Shown here: in pieces, positions 7,120-11,747 of the stretch | Position numbering within the stretch: position 1 is the first letter of the stretch | Layout: every line of letters starts with the position of its first letter | Source: an uncultured Paracoccaceae bacterium | GTDB lineage: Bacteria; Pseudomonadota; Alphaproteobacteria; Rhodobacterales; Rhodobacteraceae | DNA: 11,747 bases | Direction: 5' to 3' | Assembly: GCA_913054485.1 (NCBI GenBank) | Contig: CAJXHQ010000044.1 | Span: 1 to 11,747, forward strand | The notes under the pieces: generated by a model | What the model was told of the DNA's origin: nothing | Seen by the model: the letters and a program-made list of their open reading frames with translations, nothing else | Databases searched by the model: none | Position numbers and translations under genes: made by a program

Positions 7120-7476
7120 ATGGGGCATATTTCAGGAATGAATGAGTCGGATCGCGCAGAGTTGAAGAGCCGGATCCTGGCCCGGCTGGAAGACATCGCC
7201 GCCGAGAACGCCCTTGGCGAGGCTGCCCAAGGGGTGGTGACGCTGGATCAGCAGTCGGTCGGCCGGCTGAGCCGGATGGATGCTTTGCAAGCACAGGCCA
7301 TGGCAAAGGCGCAGCAGGGCTTGCGAGATTCTGAAGCCGCCCGGCTGAAGGCAGCGCTGGCACGGATGGACGAGGATGAATACGGCTATTGCGAGGATTG
7401 CGGCGAGGAAATCGCCGTGGCACGCCTGATGCTGAACCCGGCCGCGCCGAAGTGCATCAGCTGCGCACGGGGCTGA
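7120..7476 (+). CDS. Short DksA/TraR-type C4 zinc-finger protein
   Basis: A small protein of the DksA/TraR family, whose members bind the secondary channel of RNA polymerase and, in the case of DksA, act with (p)ppGpp. A helical N-terminal two-thirds, probably a coiled coil, has its turn near VTLDQQSVGRLSRMDALQ. It is followed by a C-terminal zinc finger, CEDC-x17-CISC. At 118 residues it is shorter than E. coli DksA (151 aa), so it belongs with the short DksA-like group. Whether it replaces true DksA cannot be told. The start is uncertain: ATG 7120 has AAAGG 4 nt upstream, while ATG 7138 would give 112 aa but has no well-spaced ribosome binding site. It diverges from cysE. Its last 20 bp overlap the 3' end of the convergent small GTA-linked gene, and no terminator is visible between them. 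Confidence 0.85.
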   Translation: MGHISGMNESDRAELKSRILARLEDIAAENALGEAAQGVVTLDQQSVGRLSRMDALQAQAMAKAQQGLRDSEAARLKAALARMDEDEYGYCEDCGEEIAVARLMLNPAAPKCISCARG

Positions 7477-7750
7477 GGCCCGCAGTGGCCTGCAGCACCA
7501 GAATTGTGCAGCGGCAATAGTCGGGATCGCCGTAATCCGGTTCATCCGCCAGCGGGAACCGCCGGGCGGCAGCCATCAAAGTTCCATTGCCCCAGACCGG
7601 ATGCACCCGCCGCACCGCGCGCATATGGGCCGCCGCGCAGGCAGCACCTTCCATGAGTGTCCCAAGGAAACGCTGCCGCGCGCCCTCCGGCACCATCAAC
7701 AGCGCGCGGGCGGCACAGGAGATATCGCCGGGCAGGACCGGACGCAGCAT
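7457..7750 (-). CDS. Small conserved protein translationally coupled to the GTA baseplate gene
   Basis: 97-residue protein of unknown function. Its ATG (7750-7748) overlaps the TGA of the gp15-like gene as TGATG, so it is almost certainly translated by coupling and belongs to the GTA transcript. The sequence starts MLRPVLPGDISCAARALLMV, continues with a helical, Ala/Arg-rich centre, and has a short motif HPVWGNGTLMAAARRFPLA followed by acidic DEPDYGDPDYCRC. I recall similar small proteins (DUF7742-like) behind gp15 in other Rhodobacterales; this is recognition of pattern, not a search result. There is no signal peptide or membrane segment. Three cysteines lie in the N-terminal half or near the end, with no clear metal-binding pattern. 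Its stop lies inside the 3' end of the convergent DksA-like gene. A structural, chaperone or regulatory role in GTA particles is possible but unproven. Confidence 0.75.
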   Translation of the reverse strand: MLRPVLPGDISCAARALLMVPEGARQRFLGTLMEGAACAAAHMRAVRRVHPVWGNGTLMAAARRFPLADEPDYGDPDYCRCTILVLQATAGLSPVRS

Positions 7751-10700
7751 CAGAAAGCCAGCACCGCCGCCGGGCCTGCGCCGTAGCGGGCTGACAGCTG
7801 TGCCACCTCAAGCCTGTCCCCCGCAGAAACGCCATCGGCGGCCTGTGACGCGGCGCTGTAGCTCCACTGTGGGCTGGCGGAAGTCTCTTCGCGCAGCACC
7901 GTGGCGCCGCTCAGCACGCGGATGCGGTAGGCTTCGCTTTCCTCGCCCAGCGGCACTTCGGACAGGTCCCAGCTGTCGCCATCAATCCGCGTGCGGCGGA
8001 TCCAGGTCAGGGCCATATCGCTGCCAAGGTCGGCACCGGCACGCAGGTGGACCGGCGCATAGGGGCGCAACCCGTTGCCGTCGAAGGCCTCGGCCCGGTG
8101 CACGTAAGAAGGGTCGTCGTATCCGCGCAGGGCCGGGCCGATGCGGTAGTGACGGGCAATGCAGCGCTGCGCCGGGCTGAGGGTGATCTGGCCGGGGATG
8201 CCGTCCAGCGCCACCACACGGCTGCCAATGGGCCATTCCGCCGGCATCACTGCATCGCTGCCCAATTGCCCGCGCAGGCGCCCCCGCAGCAGGTAGGTCT
8301 GCGGCGCGATCAGCTCGGCCTCGCGGAACTGGAACAGCTCCCAGCCGCCTGCGGTGCCATCGCCGATGGCCATCAGGTTGGCCCCGTTCAGCACCGGCTC
8401 GGCGCTGCGGCTCTGCAAGGCCCCGGCAGTCAGCCGCACCTGCAGTGCCGCGCCCTCTTCCCAGCGCCCCGGTCCGGCCGCGCCCAGCGCGGTTTCAGTG
8501 ACCCCGGCCGTGGAACGTGCGGTGATCATCTGATTGAGCGCATAGTCCTCATCACCCGGCGCATCATAAAGCGCCACCCGGCCCGGCCAGGGATCAGACG
8601 TGACGGCAAGATGCGGCGCCACCGGGTCCTCATCGCCGCGTATCAGCGGCAGGTCCAGGAACAGCGGGTCCACCGGCACCGGGGCGGCAAATTCACTGAG
8701 CCCCGGCAGATCCTCGGGCATCTCCGAAGGCGTGTATGTCCCCGGTTCAATCCGCGCCGCCTCGATCATCTGGTGGGTGGTCTGCTCGACCCGGTCGATC
8801 CGGTAGAGGCTGCCGTCCAGCCGCACTACATCTCCTGCGCCCAGCGCCATGGCGGAGGGCGGCAGGGCAAATCGCAGCCCTGCGCGCGCAAGCCGGGCCT
8901 CGGTCAGCCAGCGTTCGGCGGTCTGGCGCGCTTCGGCCCGGGTCAGCGCCATGGGCAGCTCATTGCCGGAGACCGCATGGGTGGCCTCGTCCGGCAGAAT
9001 GGCCTCCTCGGCCAGCACCGCGTGATCACCGCCCCATTCGGCAAAGCGCAGGCGGACCCGGCCGGCCAGCTCTGCCTCCGGGGCGCGGCTGTGTTCCGTG
9101 GTGCCGTCGAGGTCCTCCCCCTCGGCCAGCAGGCTGGTATCCAGTGTAACCGCGTCCCGCCCTGACCGCGGTTTGAAAACCAGCACCCCGTCGCGTTCAA
9201 TGGCGTCAAAGGCGTGGCGCAGCATCAGCGGCTGCAACGTGGCGCGGGCATCCGAGACATCGCCGGCCGTATAGCCGCGCACAATGCCGTGCAGGCGCGA
9301 AACATCGTAGGCTTCCAGCCCGGCGCGGGTGCATATCTCGGCCACCACCGAGGCCAGCGTGCGCATCCCCGCCCGCCCGTTCAGCCAGTGGCCGCGCAGG
9401 TAGTTTTTGCCGTCGCTCCAAGTCTCCAGCGCATTGGGGAAGACCGGAAAGGGCCGCGCGTCCCAGGCCCAGACATAGGCATTCCCCATATCCAGCATCG
9501 GCGCACCGTAGATATCAGACACCGGGTTATGCGCCGCCTCCCGCCAGTAGCCCAGCAGGCAGCGCAGGTAGGCGACCTGCATGTAATCGTCGCGCTGCCC
9601 GTTGGAATAGCGCGGCAGGCTGGACTCCGAGCTTTTGGGATCCAGAAACTTGTTCGGCTGGTTGGTGCCCTTGTCGATGGCCGCGCAGCCCAGTTCGGTG
9701 AACCAGATCGGCTTCGACTGCGGCTCCCAGGCCGTGGGCACGGATTGCCGGACGCCGCCAAGGCGCTCGTGGTGTTCGTTCAGCCACCAGTTCTTCAGAT
9801 CCTTATAGCGCCAGATCCAGTGCTCGCCATGTGCGCCGTCTTCAATCGGGGTGCGGATCTGCGCAGCACGGGCCTCCTCGGAGTGGTAGTACCAGTCATA
9901 GCCTTCACCGCCTTCGACGTTGGCGCGCAGATATGCGGGATCATAGATCGTGTCAGCCGAGGCTTGGTCCAGGTGATCCCCGCCCTCGCGCCAATCCGAG
10001 AGGGGCATGTAGTTGTCGATACCGATGAAGTCGATATTGGCATCCGCCCAGAGCGGATCGAGGTGAAAATACCTGTTGCCGTCCGGCGCGGTGTAGCCGA
10101 AGTATTCCGACCAGTCGGCGGCATAGCTGATCTTGGTGGCCGGCCCCAACAGGCTGCGCACCTCTGCTGCAAGGCTGCGCAGGGCATCAACTGCCGGAAA
10201 GCCGGAAGCGCCGCGGATCTGGGTAAGCCCGCGCATCTCGGAACTGATGCAGAAAGCCTCCACCCCGCCGGCCGCCGCACAAAGAGCGGCATTGTGCAGG
10301 ATGAAGCGGCGCAGCCCCCAGTCATCCGGTCCGCTGTAGCTGACAGTTCCCTCGCCAATGGAGAAATCACTGGCCGAGGCGGTGCCAAAGAAAGCCGCCA
10401 CTTCTGCGTCCGCTGCCGCCGTTTCATCCGGACTGCCGGGCTGGCCGGGGGCTATAGGCAGGGTAATCCGCCCGCGCCAAGGCAAGGCGGGCTGGCCGTC
10501 TTCACCGGTCCAGGGGTTGGGCAGCGTGTTCCCCTCTGCCTGCTCCATCAGGATGAAGGGGTAGAACATCACCCGCTTACCCTGCGCCTGCAGATGCCGG
10601 ATCGCTTCCACCACAGATGCATCCGCAGGGGTGCCGCCATAGACTGGGCGGCCATTTTCCTTGAGGACTTCTTCAGCGGAGTCGCGATTCAAGCCTGCTA

Positions 10701-11646
10701 CCTGCCAGGGCATGCTACCCTCGGCCTGTTTCTGTTCCACCTTTGGCTTCAGGCTGCAGGACCCGCAACGCAGGTCATCGCCGAACCAGGAGACAATCAG
10801 CGAGGCCGCACCGCAGGCGGGCAGTTCGCTCTCCAGCGCCTGCAGGGACGTCACCAGGTCCGTCTCGCCCGAGCGCGCATGGCTGTTAGCCGCCTTGTTC
10901 TGACCTGCACCGTGTAAATAGTGCACAGGGGAAGAGGCCAGCGCATATTCTCCGGTGCCCGGCATCAGCGCCACGCCCTGCACCAGCTGGCCAAGGTCCA
11001 TCTCAAAGGTTTCGCTGTCCCTCTGTTCGGGACGCAGCACCTCGAAGGAGAACTGCGGCACCCGGTTGCCGAAGGGCTCCAGCTGCAGGTCCTCGAAAAC
11101 CACATAGGCCGTACCGCGATAGGCGGGCACTTCGCCTGCGCCTTCGATGGTCTCGATCAGCGGGTCGGGCAGCTGGTCCAGCGTCCCCCGGTAGAGGCGC
11201 ATGTTCAGCTCCGTGGGGGAAAACTCCTCTCCGTCAGCCCAGACACGGGGGACAGCGGCAACCTCGCCCTCGCAGAGCGCCACGGCGAGGGAGACGGAAT
11301 AGCTGTAGGAGGTCACCGTCGGGGCCTTGGGCGCGCCCTTGCCGCCGCCGCCCGAAGTGGCCGCAGTCTCCAGAAACTGCGAAGCCCAGATCACCTGCCC
11401 GCCGACGCGCATGCGCCCGAAGACGCGGGTGACGGGCTGGCCGTCACTAGCCTGCGTCATACGGAAACGGTCGACCTTGCCGGTCTCCACCGGCTCCGAG
11501 CCGCTGCCCAGGAGCCGCTCGTCGATCACCCGGCCCAGCGTGGCCCCGACGGCGCGGCCGATGGCAACTGAGGAAAGCCCCAGGGCGGTGCCGCCCGCAG
11601 CGCCGCCCAGCGCAGCACCAGCAGCGGAAAGCAGGATGGTTGCCAT
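7750..11646 (-). CDS. Gene transfer agent baseplate protein, gp15-like, with TIM-barrel-like domain
   Basis: Largest structural protein of the Rhodobacter capsulatus-type GTA (RcGTA gp15, the 'megatron' of the baseplate), thought to form the tail tip that contacts the recipient cell. The 1298-residue length matches the family. The N-terminus (about 1-45) is an unusual hydrophobic Gly/Ala-rich stretch. A conserved entry domain follows (VTRVFGRMRVGGQVIWAS at about 71-88). The GTA TIM-barrel-like, glycoside-hydrolase-like domain lies at about 430-750 and contains FIGIDNYMPLSDW near 540 and KPIWFTELGC near 645, then DKGTNQPNKFLDPKSSES. A phage-tail-type (Phage_tail_3-like) domain follows at roughly 760-930, with beta-rich C-terminal regions to the end. 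The ATG at 11646 has GGAGGT 8 nt upstream, inside the preceding gene. No internal stop or frameshift was seen. The gene overlaps the next one by TGATG. Confidence 0.93.
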   Translation of the reverse strand: MATILLSAAGAALGGAAGGTALGLSSVAIGRAVGATLGRVIDERLLGSGSEPVETGKVDRFRMTQASDGQPVTRVFGRMRVGGQVIWASQFLETAATSGGGGKGAPKAPTVTSYSYSVSLAVALCEGEVAAVPRVWADGEEFSPTELNMRLYRGTLDQLPDPLIETIEGAGEVPAYRGTAYVVFEDLQLEPFGNRVPQFSFEVLRPEQRDSETFEMDLGQLVQGVALMPGTGEYALASSPVHYLHGAGQNKAANSHARSGETDLVTSLQALESELPACGAASLIVSWFGDDLRCGSCSLKPKVEQKQAEGSMPWQVAGLNRDSAEEVLKENGRPVYGGTPADASVVEAIRHLQAQGKRVMFYPFILMEQAEGNTLPNPWTGEDGQPALPWRGRITLPIAPGQPGSPDETAAADAEVAAFFGTASASDFSIGEGTVSYSGPDDWGLRRFILHNAALCAAAGGVEAFCISSEMRGLTQIRGASGFPAVDALRSLAAEVRSLLGPATKISYAADWSEYFGYTAPDGNRYFHLDPLWADANIDFIGIDNYMPLSDWREGGDHLDQASADTIYDPAYLRANVEGGEGYDWYYHSEEARAAQIRTPIEDGAHGEHWIWRYKDLKNWWLNEHHERLGGVRQSVPTAWEPQSKPIWFTELGCAAIDKGTNQPNKFLDPKSSESSLPRYSNGQRDDYMQVAYLRCLLGYWREAAHNPVSDIYGAPMLDMGNAYVWAWDARPFPVFPNALETWSDGKNYLRGHWLNGRAGMRTLASVVAEICTRAGLEAYDVSRLHGIVRGYTAGDVSDARATLQPLMLRHAFDAIERDGVLVFKPRSGRDAVTLDTSLLAEGEDLDGTTEHSRAPEAELAGRVRLRFAEWGGDHAVLAEEAILPDEATHAVSGNELPMALTRAEARQTAERWLTEARLARAGLRFALPPSAMALGAGDVVRLDGSLYRIDRVEQTTHQMIEAARIEPGTYTPSEMPEDLPGLSEFAAPVPVDPLFLDLPLIRGDEDPVAPHLAVTSDPWPGRVALYDAPGDEDYALNQMITARSTAGVTETALGAAGPGRWEEGAALQVRLTAGALQSRSAEPVLNGANLMAIGDGTAGGWELFQFREAELIAPQTYLLRGRLRGQLGSDAVMPAEWPIGSRVVALDGIPGQITLSPAQRCIARHYRIGPALRGYDDPSYVHRAEAFDGNGLRPYAPVHLRAGADLGSDMALTWIRRTRIDGDSWDLSEVPLGEESEAYRIRVLSGATVLREETSASPQWSYSAASQAADGVSAGDRLEVAQLSARYGAGPAAVLAF

Positions 11647-11647
11647 G

Positions 11648-11747
11648 TCAGATCACCTCCAGCGGAAAGGAAAACCGCGCCGCGATCCGGCGCTGCCAGG
11701 GGGCCGAGAGGGCGTTTTCCACAACGCCGCGGCCCGAATAGGCGTGA
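11648..11747 (-). CDS. GTA NlpC/P60-type peptidase, gp14-like (3' end only)
   Basis: The last 32 codons of the gene preceding gp15 are visible, read from 11746 to the TGA at 11650-11648. The peptide ends with AYSGRGVVENALSAPWQRRI then AARFSFPLEVI. This matches what I know of the C-terminus of the GTA cell-wall peptidase (gp14), which acts in or near the baseplate. Its stop is followed by a single base and then the gp15 ATG. The catalytic domain lies beyond the window edge, so the call rests on this tail and its position next to gp15. Confidence 0.75.
   Translation of the reverse strand, partial: HAYSGRGVVENALSAPWQRRIAARFSFPLEVI
11655..11660 (-). promoter_or_regulatory. Ribosome binding site of the gp15-like gene
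   Basis: GGAGGT on the minus strand, 8 nt before the ATG at 11646, is a near-perfect Shine-Dalgarno sequence. It lies within the last codons of the gp14-like gene, so translation of the two genes is linked and the gp15 start is well defined. Confidence 0.75.

Noticed and set aside
9214..10917. 567-aa (and 8047-9165, 372-aa) + strand frames over the gp15-like gene
   Set aside because: Antisense shadows of a well-supported 1298-aa gene; no recognisable motifs.
1..11747. CRISPR arrays, insertion sequences, integrase/attachment sites, tRNA or rRNA genes
   Set aside because: No direct-repeat array, terminal inverted repeats with a transposase, or tRNA-like cloverleaf was seen on reading both strands. 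A computational scan would be needed to exclude small RNAs.

Overview
The window is high-GC, tightly packed alphaproteobacterial DNA. The gene set (pyruvate dehydrogenase E1-beta/E2, a methyl-accepting chemotaxis protein, a DUF2189-type membrane protein, cysK, cysE, a short DksA-like protein and the end of a Rhodobacter capsulatus-type gene transfer agent cluster) points to Rhodobacterales, most likely a marine Roseobacter-group bacterium. That placement rests on gene content and protein signatures read by eye, not on a database search.

Left part, + strand (1-3711). The window opens inside pdhB (E1-beta), which is followed 12 nt later by pdhC (dihydrolipoyl acetyltransferase, E2). The E2 frame has no stop at the family's usual end. 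It runs 36 codons on, through a near-perfect intrinsic terminator, to a TGA at 1878-1880. A chemotaxis receptor gene follows, broken by a -1 frameshift in a T run at about 2203-2206. One added T would restore a normal receptor of about 575 residues.

Middle part (3712-7476). A 274-nt non-coding stretch with a GC-rich hairpin leads to a six-helix DUF2189-like membrane protein on the + strand. It converges on cysK (- strand) with a small hairpin between them. Upstream of cysK on the same strand is cysE, with its own strong intrinsic terminator, so the two cysteine-synthesis genes are neighbours but probably separate transcripts. A small DksA/TraR-type zinc-finger gene diverges from cysE.

Right part, - strand (7457-11747). 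This is the distal end of a gene transfer agent (GTA) structural cluster: the last 32 codons of the NlpC/P60-type peptidase gene (gp14-like), the complete 1298-aa gp15-like baseplate protein with a TIM-barrel-like domain, and a 97-aa uncharacterised protein whose ATG overlaps the gp15 stop (TGATG). The cluster is transcribed towards the DksA-like gene, and the two coding regions overlap tail-to-tail by 20 bp.

Most of the window is known biology. The points most worth a second look are the E2 stop loss through a terminator (a predicted non-stop mRNA), the frameshifted receptor, the uncharacterised small protein coupled to the GTA baseplate gene, and the DksA-like gene abutting the GTA cluster. 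No CRISPR array, IS element, tRNA or rRNA was seen.
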